A stretch of 64,000 nucleotides of DNA from Pseudooceanicola nitratireducens (GTDB lineage Bacteria > Pseudomonadota > Alphaproteobacteria > Rhodobacterales > Rhodobacteraceae). The position numbers and the translations under genes are program-made. How positions within the stretch are numbered: position 1 is the first letter of the stretch; the number at the start of each line of letters is the position of its first letter. Positions 1 to 8,596 of the stretch are shown here, one piece after another. The notes under the pieces were generated by a model that had not been told where the DNA came from, ran no database searches, and saw nothing but the letters and a program-made list of their open reading frames with translations. The stretch is taken from assembly GCF_900109195.1 (NCBI RefSeq), contig NZ_FNZG01000002.1, forward strand, positions 504,191 to 568,190. The letters are read 5' to 3'.

Positions 1-336
1 AAGCCGCGGGATAGATCCGGTGGTCAGGGCCAGCTGATCAAAGGCGATGGTGTCGTCCCCCAGCTGCAGGGTCTTGGCTGCCGGATCGATCGCGGTGACG
101 GCTGCGCCGGTGCGCAGGGTGATGTCGCGTTCCGCGTAGAAGCTTTCGGGGCGCAGGAACAGGCGGTCGCGCGGCATGTCGCCCAGCAGATAGGCCTTGG
201 ACAGCGGCGGGCGTTGATAGGGCGGGGCGGTTTCGTCACCGATCAGGGTGATCTGGCCGTCAAACCCCAGCTCGCGCAGCTTGACCACCAGGGAAGATCC
301 GGCCTGACCGGCCCCCACGATCACGAAATGAGACAT
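1..336 (-). CDS. FAD-dependent pyridine nucleotide oxidoreductase (ferredoxin reductase type), N-terminal part only
   Basis: The first 112 residues of a minus-strand flavoprotein are visible; the C-terminal part lies outside the window. Residues 8-13 read GAGQAG, the dinucleotide-binding glycine motif right after an N-terminal beta strand. A YQRPPLSK stretch follows near residue 40, as in ferredoxin/rubredoxin reductases that pass electrons from NAD(P)H to a small iron-sulfur protein. The ATG at 336 is preceded by a purine-rich AGGAGAT on the minus strand. It is divergent from the peroxiredoxin gene. The family call is firm. The electron acceptor cannot be told from this fragment. Confidence 0.85.
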   Translation of the reverse strand, partial: MSHFVIVGAGQAGSSLVVKLRELGFDGQITLIGDETAPPYQRPPLSKAYLLGDMPRDRLFLRPESFYAERDITLRTGAAVTAIDPAAKTLQLGDDTIAFDQLALTTGSIPRL

Positions 337-421
337 CTCCTACCCCTCTTTTGCGCTGGCGGCTGCAAATGCGCGCGCTATCCTGCCGTTCGAGCCAATT
401 GGATAACGAGAGGAACCTTCA

Positions 422-910
422 ATGGCAATTTCGAAAGGCGACCAGCTGCCCGACGCCACCCTGGTCGAACTGACCGACAAGGGCCCAGCCCAGATTTCGC
501 TGAAAGAGCGTCTGGCCGGCCGCAACGTGGTGATCTTTGCGCTGCCCGGTGCCTATACCGGCACCTGCACCACCGCCCATGTGCCCAGCTTCATCCGCAC
601 CGCGGACCAGTTCCGCGACAAGGGCGTGGACGAAATCGTCTGCCTGTCGGTGAACGATCCCTTCGTGATGGGGGCCTGGGGCAAGGACACCGGTGCCGAC
701 AAGGCCGGCATCACGATGATGGGTGACCCGGACGCGGAATTTACCAAGGCCGTCGGCATGGATTTCTCGGCCCCGCCCGTGGGTCTGATCAACCGGTCCA
801 AGCGCTATGCGATGTACGTTCAGGACGGCACGGTCAGCGTGATCCAGGCCGAGGAAAACCCCGGTCAGTGCGACATCTCGGGCGGCGAAGCGCTGCTGGA
901 TGCGATCTGA
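422..910 (+). CDS. Peroxiredoxin, Prx5/AhpE-like thiol peroxidase
   Basis: This 162-residue protein is of normal length for the Prx5 group, which reduces H2O2 and organic peroxides with thiol (often glutathione or glutaredoxin) donors in the cytoplasm. The peroxidatic site is clear: PGAYTGTCTT places the attacking cysteine at residue 49, after the Pro and Thr that shape the pocket. Further cysteines occur at residue 74 and near 149 (NPGQCDISG), typical of this group. The ATG at 422 follows GAGAGGAAC at a usable distance. It is divergent from the flavin reductase and is probably transcribed alone, ending at a hairpin downstream. Confidence 0.95.
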   Translation: MAISKGDQLPDATLVELTDKGPAQISLKERLAGRNVVIFALPGAYTGTCTTAHVPSFIRTADQFRDKGVDEIVCLSVNDPFVMGAWGKDTGADKAGITMMGDPDAEFTKAVGMDFSAPPVGLINRSKRYAMYVQDGTVSVIQAEENPGQCDISGGEALLDAI

Positions 911-937
911 TCTGCTGATTGGATTGTGATCCGGTCC

Positions 938-962
938 CGGATCGGATCCGCTTTCCGATCCG
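938..962. repeat. Inverted and tandem repeats downstream of the peroxiredoxin gene
   Basis: CGGATCGG at 938-945 is the reverse complement of CCGATCCG at 955-962. A 12-base unit (CTTTCCGATCCG, then TTTTCCGATACG) is repeated head to tail just after. The run looks like a small locally duplicated hairpin region rather than coding sequence. Confidence 0.5.
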
Positions 963-973
963 TTTTCCGATAC

Positions 974-1005
974 GAGGCCCGCAGGACTTCTGTCTCGCGG
1001 GCCTC
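974..1005 (+). terminator. Perfect 9-bp hairpin, possible terminator
   Basis: GAGGCCCGC (974-982) and GCGGGCCTC (997-1005) form a perfect 9-bp stem with a 14-base loop. No T-run follows, so intrinsic termination is uncertain. Position between the peroxiredoxin gene and the convergent phosphatase fits a shared end-of-transcript structure. Confidence 0.4.
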
Positions 1006-1148
1006 AGGTCACTCTGGAAGCGACTATCCGACTTCCTGGAACCGATGTGCCTGTCCGAAGCTTCTGCTTCGCGAAGGCCGGTTCCGGTCAATCTGGACCC
1101 ATCGACCCGAGCGAGCCGGGCCGACATAGGCGCACTATGCGAATCATC

Positions 1149-1718
1149 CTATTGCGGGTCAAGATTGTGTGGTTCAAGCTTTAACTCCCCCGAAATCTTT
1201 TGCAGGAAGATGAGCTGATTTTCGCTCTCGACCGCTTCTGAGAAGCCTTCGCGCACCTTTGCGACGGCCTGATCTGCGGTCAGACCCTGTTCGATCAGCA
1301 TCAGCGCGGCCATCGTGCCCGACCGTCCGGCCCCGTGCTGGCAGCAGAAGGCCAGGGTGCCGCCGTCGCGGGGCAGCGTGTCGATCCCATCGGCCAGTCG
1401 GTGCCAGGCGGCAAGGATCGTGGCGTCGGGGGCGTGGTAATCGGGGATCGGCAGATAGGACAGGTTCAGCCCGGCCTGCGCGGCCCCGGCCTGAAGGAAG
1501 GCAAAGGCCCCTTCGGGCAGTTCCGCCTCTTCGGTCAGGACCACAAGCCGCGTGGCCCCTGCGCCCATTATGTCTGAAAGGGTCGCCTCTAGGTTGTGTG
1601 GGTCGAGATAGGGCTCTCCGTCGACGCCGGTGGCAAGGCCGGGGAAGCCGGACATGACACAGGCCCCGGTTTTGGGGCATGAGATCTTGGCGCGGAAAGA
1701 ACTCTCACTGTCGCACAT
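1149..1718 (-). CDS. Cysteine-based (tyrosine/dual-specificity type) protein phosphatase
   Basis: The protein has 189 residues from the ATG at 1718. A CX5R phosphatase loop (CQHGAGR, residues 126-132) is followed by SG, as in protein tyrosine and dual-specificity phosphatases. The upstream PDYHAPD stretch holds candidate general-acid aspartates. An in-frame TTG lies 24 bases upstream, and a later ATG at 1655 (MSGFPG) is also possible. I prefer 1718 because the residues between resemble the N-terminal strand of this family. The substrate is unknown. It is convergent with the peroxiredoxin and divergent from the GntR gene. Confidence 0.8.
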   Translation of the reverse strand: MCDSESSFRAKISCPKTGACVMSGFPGLATGVDGEPYLDPHNLEATLSDIMGAGATRLVVLTEEAELPEGAFAFLQAGAAQAGLNLSYLPIPDYHAPDATILAAWHRLADGIDTLPRDGGTLAFCCQHGAGRSGTMAALMLIEQGLTADQAVAKVREGFSEAVESENQLIFLQKISGELKLEPHNLDPQ

Positions 1719-1830
1719 GGGATTTACCGTCTGTTCGTCCAAAGGTGACTTGGAAGGGAAGTTTCGTTTTGACGGGCCAGTTTGAATTGGCCATAGTCGG
1801 ACCTGCTCTTCCTAGAGTAGATTTTACACA

Positions 1831-1838
1831 TGTATACA
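1831..1838. promoter_or_regulatory. TGTATACA palindrome, candidate GntR operator
   Basis: A perfect 8-bp palindrome TGTATACA lies 23 bases upstream of the GntR start, in a short AT-rich patch. TNGTATACNA-type palindromes are common operators of GntR/FadR-type regulators, so autoregulation is a reasonable inference. The site is seen; binding is not shown. Confidence 0.55.
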
Positions 1839-1860
1839 GGCAATGCAAGTCGGAGGACGG

Positions 1861-2472
1861 ATGCTCATTCGTAAGGACGGATCGGAGATCGCAGCCGAGT
1901 TGCGCAATCGCATCTGCATGATGCAGTCGGCGACAGAGACCATCACCCTGCACGAAGGCGCATTGGCCACCGAATTCGGCGTGTCCCGGACCCCGATCCG
2001 GCAGGTGTTGCAAAAGCTGGCCTATGAACGGCTGGTGGAAACGCGGTCGGGCGTGGGCACGATCGTGTCGCCGCTGAACCCGGACAATCGCGATCGCGAC
2101 GTGCTTGTGCTGAAGGCGCTGTTCGAAGCCGCCGCGATCTGCGGGAGGGGAGAGGACGTGTCGCCCCTGTTGCGCGAAAGGCTGGTGGTGGCCGAGGCGA
2201 TTTCGGAAGCGACCGACCCCAGCAAGGACAGCTATCTGGAACTGCGGGTGCAGCTTCTGGACCTGTCGGCCAGCGCGGTGGCCGATGACATCCTGTCCGA
2301 CGCGCTGCGGGCGGCGCATTGGCGGCACATCCGCTGGCGCATGTCGGAAAACGCCTGGTCCGAGCCCGAGGCGCAGAATCGGTTGCACGACACGCTGGTC
2401 GCCTGCGTGGCGGCGGCGCGCAAGAACGATCTGGGCGGGGTCTACAAGGAACTGTCGGACCGCCTGGTCTGA
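1861..2472 (+). CDS. GntR family transcriptional regulator
   Basis: The protein has 203 residues. An N-terminal winged helix-turn-helix (about residues 1-65) contains LATEFGVSRTPIRQVLQKL, the GntR recognition signature. The remaining ~135 residues are a mostly helical effector-binding region of FadR/FCD size, but I cannot place the metal ligands. The ATG at 1861 is chosen over the one at 1843 because CGGAGGA ends four bases before it. A TGTATACA palindrome sits in the promoter region. No metabolic operon is adjacent on the same strand, so its inducer and targets are unknown. Confidence 0.85.
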   Translation: MLIRKDGSEIAAELRNRICMMQSATETITLHEGALATEFGVSRTPIRQVLQKLAYERLVETRSGVGTIVSPLNPDNRDRDVLVLKALFEAAAICGRGEDVSPLLRERLVVAEAISEATDPSKDSYLELRVQLLDLSASAVADDILSDALRAAHWRHIRWRMSENAWSEPEAQNRLHDTLVACVAAARKNDLGGVYKELSDRLV

Positions 2473-2552
2473 GGGCTGCCTTCGCACGGCTCCCGCGACG
2501 TTTCCCCGCGACGGGACCCCTGGCCGTCGGCAACGGACCTGGCAAACGGGCC

Positions 2553-2852
2553 TTAGACCAGCGCGTCCATCTGTTGCGCCAGGCGCAGGTCCAGTTCCGT
2601 CAGACCATCCGCGTCATGGGTGGTCAGCCGCACCGTGACTTTGGAATAGACGTTCGACCATTCCGGGTGGTGATCCCATTTCTCGGCATAAAGCGCGGCA
2701 CGGGTCATAAAGCCCATGGCCCCGACGAAATCGTCGAAACGGAAGGTGCGGGTGATGGCCTTGCGGCTGTCCTCCAGCGTCCAGCCGGTGGCGATCAGGG
2801 GGTTCAGTTGCGCATCAAGCTGGTCGTCGGGAATACGGGCGGGGCGGGTCAT
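2553..2852 (-). CDS. phhB: Pterin-4a-carbinolamine dehydratase (4a-hydroxytetrahydrobiopterin dehydratase)
   Basis: This 99-residue protein has the usual length of the PCD/DCoH family. It dehydrates 4a-hydroxy-tetrahydropterin, recycling the cofactor of aromatic amino acid hydroxylases. The family motif is clear: [15 protein letters not shown] around residues 60-74 with the paired histidines, then a later [11 protein letters not shown]. Its ATG (2852-2850) overlaps the stop of the upstream gene as TGATG, so it is translationally coupled as the last gene of a four-gene minus-strand operon. No phenylalanine hydroxylase is in the window, so in this genome it may serve another pterin reaction. 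Confidence 0.93.
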   Translation of the reverse strand: MTRPARIPDDQLDAQLNPLIATGWTLEDSRKAITRTFRFDDFVGAMGFMTRAALYAEKWDHHPEWSNVYSKVTVRLTTHDADGLTELDLRLAQQMDALV

Positions 2853-4057
2853 CACTCTTGCTCCTCGATCTGGTCGCGGCGGAAGGGGCCATAGCTGGTC
2901 AGGATCTCGATCTCCTCCTCGACGGCCTCGGCCTCGGCTTCGAGGTATTGCGCGATGGCGCGGGCAAAACCGGGATCGGCGACCCAATGCAGCGAATGGG
3001 TGGGGTGGGGCAGGTAGCCGCGCGCCAGCTTGTGTTCGCCCTGCGCCCCGGCCTCGACCCTTGCCTGGCCACGGGCGATGGCGGCGTCGATGGCCTGATA
3101 GTAGCACAGCTCGAAATGAAGGCAGGGGTGGTGTTCGGTGCAGCCCCAGTAGCGGCCATACATCGTGTCGCGCCCGATGAAGTTCAGCGCCCCCGCGACC
3201 GGCACGCCATCGCGTTCGGCCAGGACCAGCAGCACGTCGTCGCGCATGGTCTGCTGCACCTGGTCAAAGAAGGCGCGGGTCAGATAGGGCGTGCCCCATT
3301 TTCGGCTGCCGGTGTCCTGGTAGAAACGCCAGAAGTGGTCCCAATGGTCGGGCTGGATCTGATCGCCGGTCAGTGCGCGGATTTCACCGCCAAAGGCCTG
3401 CGCCTGCTGACGTTCCTTGCGGATGTTCTTGCGCTTGCGCGACGACAGAGAGGCGAGGAAATCGTCGAAACTGTCGTAGCCGTCGTTCAGCCAGTGGAAC
3501 TGCTGGCTGGCGCGGTGCATCAGCCCCATGGCGCTGCCCGGGGCGACCTCTTGTTCGGCGCAGAAGGTGATGTGCAGCGATGACAGCCCGTGCTGTTCCG
3601 CGATCTGCACTGCCCCCTGCACCAGCGCGGACTGGCCCGCGGCCTCAAACCCCGGACGGGTCAGAAGGCGGCGGCCGGTGGCGGGTGTGAAGGGCACGGC
3701 GATCTGCAGCTTGGGGTAATAGCTGCCGCCCGCGTTCTCATAGGCATGCGCCCAGGAGTAGTCGAAGATGTATTCGCCCTGGCTGTGCCCCTTGGCATAA
3801 AGCGGCGCGGCGGCGATCATCTGGCCGTCGGCATGGGCGGTCAGGTAGCGCGGCTGCCAGCCGGTGCCGGGGCCGACCGACCCGCTTTGTTCCAGTGCCA
3901 GAAGGAAGCGGTGCGTGGTGAAGGGATCAAAGGGCGGGTCGCCGTCCACGGCCTCGGGGCAGGCGCAGGCATCCCAGTCGCTGGCCGCGATCCGGGTCAG
4001 GCTGTCATGCGCGTGAACTTCGATCACAGTCTCGGATCTGTCTTCTGCACCATCCAT
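2852..4057 (-). CDS. GNAT-like protein of the DUF482/COG3146 family
   Basis: The 401-residue soluble protein matches the DUF482 (peptidogalycan biosynthesis-like) family, which has a duplicated acetyltransferase-like fold. Recognisable parts are a basic [12 protein letters not shown] helix near residue 210 and a C-terminal acceptor-binding half with RYWGCTE and [14 protein letters not shown]. The C-terminus is strongly acidic (runs of Glu). The true function in proteobacteria is unknown. Transfer of an acyl or aminoacyl group is only inferred from the fold. It lies between GDPD (31-base gap) and phhB (overlapping stop/start) in one operon. A GTG codon at residue 11 is an alternative start. 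Confidence 0.82.
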   Translation of the reverse strand: MDGAEDRSETVIEVHAHDSLTRIAASDWDACACPEAVDGDPPFDPFTTHRFLLALEQSGSVGPGTGWQPRYLTAHADGQMIAAAPLYAKGHSQGEYIFDYSWAHAYENAGGSYYPKLQIAVPFTPATGRRLLTRPGFEAAGQSALVQGAVQIAEQHGLSSLHITFCAEQEVAPGSAMGLMHRASQQFHWLNDGYDSFDDFLASLSSRKRKNIRKERQQAQAFGGEIRALTGDQIQPDHWDHFWRFYQDTGSRKWGTPYLTRAFFDQVQQTMRDDVLLVLAERDGVPVAGALNFIGRDTMYGRYWGCTEHHPCLHFELCYYQAIDAAIARGQARVEAGAQGEHKLARGYLPHPTHSLHWVADPGFARAIAQYLEAEAEAVEEEIEILTSYGPFRRDQIEEQE

Positions 4058-4088
4058 GGGATCAGAGTTGATGCATCCCCGCGCACAT

Positions 4089-4853
4089 TCAAGCCGGGAT
4101 CACCGCATCGTAGCCTTCGAAGGTCACATTGTCGGCAATGCGCCGCGCCTCGGCCTCTTCCCGGGCAGATCGGATGGTCCAGCACAGCACGGGCAGGCCC
4201 TTATCCTTCAGTCGCGCCACGTGGGGCGAATGCAGGTCGTTGCGGTCGTGGCTGATGAACTTTGCGCGCGACGCTTTGATGTCGGGCAGGGTGGCCAGGC
4301 GGTCGCGCCGGGCCTTGGGCACCAGCGGCCAGTCGGTGGCGTTGAAGTCGCAGGTGGTCAGGCCCACGGGCACGTCCGGGGCCAGGCCGCCGAAGACGCG
4401 CACGGAATTGGGGTTGAAGGACATCACGGCCACGTCGCCGCGATACCCCTTCAGCGCGGCGGCGGTGGCCTGTTCCAGCCGGCCCACGGCGGGGCCAAGC
4501 GCACCGTCCTGATCCTTGATCTCGATCAGCAGGGGGACGCGGCCCGCGACCTCTTGCAGGATCAGGTCCAGCGTCGGGATCGGATGGCTGCCGCCGGTCA
4601 GCGGGATCTGCACCAGATCCGCCGCCTTGCGCATCTGGACGGGCCCCCGTTCCCCGGTCAGCCGGGCCAGGTCGTAATCGTGAAAGACGATCGCCTCACC
4701 GTCCTGGGACAGCTGCAGGTCGATCTCGATCCCATATCCGGCGTCGACGGCGGCGCGCACCGCCTCGACCGAGTTTTCCGGCCGCCCTGCCTGAAGATCA
4801 TGCAGGGCGCGATGCGCAATGGGCGTGGTCAGGAAGGCGGCCGGCAGGGTCAT
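4089..4853 (-). CDS. Glycerophosphodiester phosphodiesterase family protein
   Basis: The 254-residue protein has the GDPD barrel signatures: AHRALHD near residue 13 with the catalytic histidine, ENSVEA, and EIDLQLSQDGEAIVFHD holding the metal-binding Glu/Asp and second His. Family members hydrolyse glycerophosphodiesters to glycerol-3-phosphate and an alcohol. No signal peptide is seen, so it should act in the cytoplasm. Its ATG overlaps the stop of the RidA gene by four bases (ATGA), indicating coupled translation. The first histidine sits in AHRALHD rather than the common AHRG, a modest departure. Confidence 0.92.
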   Translation of the reverse strand: MTLPAAFLTTPIAHRALHDLQAGRPENSVEAVRAAVDAGYGIEIDLQLSQDGEAIVFHDYDLARLTGERGPVQMRKAADLVQIPLTGGSHPIPTLDLILQEVAGRVPLLIEIKDQDGALGPAVGRLEQATAAALKGYRGDVAVMSFNPNSVRVFGGLAPDVPVGLTTCDFNATDWPLVPKARRDRLATLPDIKASRAKFISHDRNDLHSPHVARLKDKGLPVLCWTIRSAREEAEARRIADNVTFEGYDAVIPA

Positions 4854-5317
4854 GCGTCGATTTCGAAGATGCCTTCGATCTCGACCGCGACGCCAAAGGG
4901 CAGGGCCGCAGCCGACACGGCCGAGCGGGAATGACGGCCCGCATCGCCCAGCACCTCGACCATCAGGTCGGAACAGCCGTTGACCACCTTGGGCTGGTCA
5001 CCGAAATCGGCGGTGGAATTGACAAAGCCGGTCAGCTTGACGACGCGCTTCAGCCTGGACAGGTCGCCGCCCAGGGCCGATTTCACCTGCGCCAGCAGCG
5101 ACAGCCCGCACAGTTTCGCGGCGGCAGCACCTTCTTCGGTGGTCATGCCGTCGCCCAGCACGCCCTTGATCAGACCATCGGCGTCCATGGACACCTGGCC
5201 CGAGACGAAGACCAGGTTGCCGCTGATCACAAAGGGCACGTAGTTGGCGGCGGGGGCGGGGCTGTCGGGCAGGGCAAGGCCCAGCTCGGCCAGGCGGGTT
5301 TCGATGGCGTTGGTCAT
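4850..5317 (-). CDS. RidA/YjgF family protein
   Basis: The 155-residue protein belongs to the longer RidA-like subgroup (about 150 residues instead of 125-130). The body includes FVISGNLVFVSGQVSMD and the C-terminal HSRSAVSAAALPFGVAVEIEG block, where Arg and Glu of the family bind enamine/imine intermediates. Canonical RidA hydrolyses reactive 2-aminoacrylate; for the longer subgroup the substrate is not established. It is the first gene of the minus-strand operon RidA-GDPD-DUF482-phhB. A CCTTTT/AAAAGGAGC ribosome site precedes the ATG. Confidence 0.9.
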   Translation of the reverse strand: MTNAIETRLAELGLALPDSPAPAANYVPFVISGNLVFVSGQVSMDADGLIKGVLGDGMTTEEGAAAAKLCGLSLLAQVKSALGGDLSRLKRVVKLTGFVNSTADFGDQPKVVNGCSDLMVEVLGDAGRHSRSAVSAAALPFGVAVEIEGIFEIDA

Positions 5318-5380
5318 GGCACGCTCCTTTTCAGAATTCGCCGCGACGCTATAGGGCGCAGCGGCGAATGCAAAGGGGCA

Positions 5381-6691
5381 TCATGCTTCGCGGAAGGCCT
5401 TGGCGAAGTAGGTCATGAACGGCTCCATGAAATAGGCCATGGGGGTGCGTTCACGGGTCTTGATGAAGGCCTCGACCGGCATGCCGGGGATCAGGATCGA
5501 CCCCTGGGGCAGCTTGGCCAGCTCACCTTCGTTCAGCTCGACCTCGGTCCGGTAGTAGGAGCGTCCGGTGGCCTCGTCCACGAAGGCGTCGGCCGAGATC
5601 TGCACCACATGGCCTTCCAGTTCCGGCGTCGTGCGCTGGTCAAAGGCAGAGAAACGCAGGGTAACCGGCTGATCCATGTGCAGTTGGTCGATGTGGATCG
5701 GTTCCACACGGGCGGCGATGATCAGCGGACGATCTTGCGGCACGATATAAAGCACCGGATCAGCAGGCCGCAGGACCGAGCGTTCGGCATAGACCTGAAG
5801 GCCATAGACCACGCCGCCCACGGGGGCGGTGACGTCCAGGCGGTTCAGCTGTTCCAGCAGGGCGCGGCGCTGTTCCTTCAATTCCAGCTCGCGGTATTGC
5901 AGGTCGCGCAGGCGGGTGATCGCCTCTTCCCGGCGGGTGGTGTCGAGCTTGAGGATCTCGATCTCGATCTCGGTGATGCGGCCTTCGGCCTGGGCGCGCT
6001 GAGCGCCCAATTCACCCATCGACCCGCTGAGGCTGGAGTTTTCGCGGCGCAGGGCCGACACGCGTGAGGCCTGGGCCAACCCGCGATCCAGCAGGGATTG
6101 CTGGTCGGCCAGTTCGTCCTGGATCAGTTCCAGCTGTTCCGACATGGCCTGACGCTGCGCGTCGATGCCTTCGATCTGGCTGTCGATCTGGCTGCTGCGT
6201 TTCTCAAGCTGTTCGATTTCCTTTTCCAGCGACTCGCGGCGGGCTTCGGCCAGGCGGGACTGCCCGTCCATCAGCTCGCGCGGTTCTTCGCGGGTGGCGG
6301 CGGCCTCGATCAGCAGGGGGTCGAATTCCAGCGTCTCGCGGCCGTCGCGTTCGGCCTCAAGCCGGCCACGGCGGGCCATCAGTTCGAACAGCTGCCCTTC
6401 GGCGATTGCCAGCTGCGACCGCAGCTGGGTGTCATCCAGACGGATCAGCAATTGTCCGGCTTCGACCCGGTCGCCTTCGTCCACGAGGATCTGGGTGACC
6501 ACGCCGCCGTCAAGGTGTTGCACCACCTGGCGGTTGCGGTCGACCTCTAGCTGGCCCGAGGCGATGACGGCACCCGAGATCTTGGTGAAGACCGACCAGA
6601 CGCCAAAGCCGCCGACCAGGGCAAAGATGGTCAGCGCGCCGACGATCAGGGGCGTCTTTGCGGACCAGGATTTGGAGGTTTCGTTGCTCAT
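5381..6691 (-). CDS. prsE: HlyD/PrsE family type I secretion membrane-fusion (adaptor) protein
   Basis: The 436-residue adaptor has one transmembrane helix near residues 14-35, a biotinyl/lipoyl-like segment (VVQHLDGGVVTQILVDEGD), a long Glu/Gln/Arg-rich coiled coil (roughly residues 120-290), and a C-terminal beta-barrel. It would bridge the inner-membrane ABC exporter to an outer-membrane TolC channel. I chose the ATG at 6691, since the long upstream extension of this frame runs into the ATPase gene. Start and stop overlap (6688-6691, ATGA), so it is co-translated with that gene. Confidence 0.93.
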   Translation of the reverse strand: MSNETSKSWSAKTPLIVGALTIFALVGGFGVWSVFTKISGAVIASGQLEVDRNRQVVQHLDGGVVTQILVDEGDRVEAGQLLIRLDDTQLRSQLAIAEGQLFELMARRGRLEAERDGRETLEFDPLLIEAAATREEPRELMDGQSRLAEARRESLEKEIEQLEKRSSQIDSQIEGIDAQRQAMSEQLELIQDELADQQSLLDRGLAQASRVSALRRENSSLSGSMGELGAQRAQAEGRITEIEIEILKLDTTRREEAITRLRDLQYRELELKEQRRALLEQLNRLDVTAPVGGVVYGLQVYAERSVLRPADPVLYIVPQDRPLIIAARVEPIHIDQLHMDQPVTLRFSAFDQRTTPELEGHVVQISADAFVDEATGRSYYRTEVELNEGELAKLPQGSILIPGMPVEAFIKTRERTPMAYFMEPFMTYFAKAFREA

Positions 6692-8418
6692 CTCAGACCG
6701 CCTTTGCCGCCTGCGCGGACCTGTTCGTGGTTCTGCAGCACCTGTTTCAGTACCTCGTCCCGCGGGCCAAAGGCTGCGCGGCTGCCGCCGTCCAGCATCA
6801 GGATGGTGTCGCATTCCTGGATCGCGGCCGGGCGGTGCGCCATGATGAGGCAGGATTTGCCCTCTTCCTTCATCTTGCGGATGGCGCGGTTCAGGGCCTG
6901 GCTGCCTTCGTTGTCGAGGTTGGAGTTCGGTTCGTCCAGCACAAGGATGACCGGATCGCCATACATGGCGCGGGCCAGGCCGATGCGCTGGATCTGACCG
7001 CCGGACAGCCGCCCGCCGGTGGAATCGATGCGGGTGTCGTAGCCGTCGGGCATCTTCAGGATCATTTCGTGGGCGTCGGCCTTTTTCGCGGCCTCGACCA
7101 CGGCGGCGGCGTCAGGCTGCTCGGCCAGGCGGGCGATGTTGTCGGCGACGGTGCCTTCGAACAATTGCACCCGCTGCGGCAGATATCCGATGTAGCTGCC
7201 CAGGATGGCGGGGTCGTAATTGTCCAGTGCGGCCCCATCCAGGCGGACCTTGCCGCCGGCGGGACGCCAGACGCTGGTGATCGCACGGGCGAGGGTGGAT
7301 TTGCCCGCCCCCGAGGCCCCGATGACACCCACGGCCTGGCCGGGTTCGACGGTGAAGGACAGCATCCGCAGCGAGGCGACGCTTTCGCCCGGCGGCACGA
7401 TGGTCAGCTGCATGACCTCAAGCTTGGCCTTGGGTTTCGGCAGGGCGGTGCGCTGCGCCTCGGGCGGGGTTTCGCCCAGCAGGATCGCCAGCGAATGCCA
7501 GCCGCGCACGGCGCGCTGCACCACGGGCCACTGGCCGATGGCCAGTTCGATCGGGGCCAGGGCGCGGCCCATCAGGATCGACCCGGCGATCATCGCGCCC
7601 GGCGACATTTCGCCCAGCAGCACGAGATAGGCGCCAAGGCCCAGCATCGCGGACTGCAGGAACATGCGGAAGGTCTTGGTGGTCGAGCTGAAGCCGCCGG
7701 TCAGGTCCGAGGCCGAGATCTGCGTTTCAAGCGCGCGGTTGCGCAGTTTCTGCCAGCGGGTGAAGGCCGCGTCCCGCATCCCCATGGAGGTGACCATTTC
7801 GGATTCGGTGCGGATCTGTTCGGCCATCTTCTCGGACGAGATCATGGCGTGCATGGCTTCGTTCTGGGGTGTCTTGGTGGTGATCTGGTTGAAGATCGTG
7901 ACGATGACCAGGAACCCGCCGCCCGCCAGCGCCAGGATGCCCAGCCAGGGGTGGAACAGCGCGATGCCGGCCAGGAAGAAGGGTGTCCAGGGGATGTCGA
8001 ACATGGCGATCAGGGCCGGAGAGGACATCAGTTTTTGCACGCCTTCCAGGTCGCGCAGGCCGGTCTGGGATACCTCGTCGGGCTTGATCGCGGCGCGGCG
8101 CACCACGGCGTCAAAGACCCGCCGGTCCAGCCGGGACTGGAACCGGGCCGCAGCGCGCGACATCACGCGGTTTCGCACCAGTTCAAGCAGCCCCATGATC
8201 AGGAACAGGAAGGCGACGATCAGCGACAGGCCGATCAGCGTTTCCACCGACCCCGATCCCAGCACGCGGTCATAGACCTGCAGCATGTAGATCGGGCCGG
8301 TCAGCATCAGCAGGTTGGAAAAGACGCTGAATATCCCGACGGCCCAGTAAAGCGACCGGTTGGACCGCCGCGCTGCGCGCAGTTCGGCATAGCCCGCCTG
8401 GGTTTTCTGACTGATCAT
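6688..8418 (-). CDS. prsD: Type I secretion system permease/ATPase (PrsD family ABC exporter)
   Basis: The 576-residue half-transporter has an N-terminal membrane domain (helices from about residue 25, several to ~300) and a C-terminal ATPase domain. Walker A GASGAGKST lies near residue 370, the signature LSGGQ near 471, and Walker B VILVLDEP follows. The PrsD/AprD family exports proteins with uncleaved C-terminal signals, such as RTX proteins, in one step. It heads an operon with the adaptor and is divergent from mlaA. No RTX substrate or TolC gene is in the window. Confidence 0.95.
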   Translation of the reverse strand: MISQKTQAGYAELRAARRSNRSLYWAVGIFSVFSNLLMLTGPIYMLQVYDRVLGSGSVETLIGLSLIVAFLFLIMGLLELVRNRVMSRAAARFQSRLDRRVFDAVVRRAAIKPDEVSQTGLRDLEGVQKLMSSPALIAMFDIPWTPFFLAGIALFHPWLGILALAGGGFLVIVTIFNQITTKTPQNEAMHAMISSEKMAEQIRTESEMVTSMGMRDAAFTRWQKLRNRALETQISASDLTGGFSSTTKTFRMFLQSAMLGLGAYLVLLGEMSPGAMIAGSILMGRALAPIELAIGQWPVVQRAVRGWHSLAILLGETPPEAQRTALPKPKAKLEVMQLTIVPPGESVASLRMLSFTVEPGQAVGVIGASGAGKSTLARAITSVWRPAGGKVRLDGAALDNYDPAILGSYIGYLPQRVQLFEGTVADNIARLAEQPDAAAVVEAAKKADAHEMILKMPDGYDTRIDSTGGRLSGGQIQRIGLARAMYGDPVILVLDEPNSNLDNEGSQALNRAIRKMKEEGKSCLIMAHRPAAIQECDTILMLDGGSRAAFGPRDEVLKQVLQNHEQVRAGGKGGLR

Positions 8419-8449
8419 TTAATTGTCCAATGCTCGCCCATATTGTTTA

Positions 8450-8497
8450 CCAAAAGCTCTAGCCCGCGGGTTATGCCGTGTAAATCAAAGCTTTTGG
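8450..8497. promoter_or_regulatory. 9-bp inverted repeat in the prsD/mlaA divergent promoter region
   Basis: CCAAAAGCT (8450-8458) is repeated as its exact reverse complement AGCTTTTGG (8489-8497), 30 bases apart. A CCCGCGGG palindrome lies between the arms. It sits in the 178-bp gap between two divergent genes, so an operator serving one or both is possible. Confidence 0.4.
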
Positions 8498-8596
8498 CCT
8501 TTAGATCACAATTCCGGCCTGTGCCGGTTGCCGCTATGGTATCGCGTGGATACCAATGTTAAGCCCCGTTTTAGCCAGTCACCTTTGGTGTGTAGC

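Noticed and set aside
6658-8562. 634-codon plus-strand frame opposite prsD
   Set aside because: Same GC-bias effect. The opposite strand encodes a complete ABC exporter with Walker and signature motifs.
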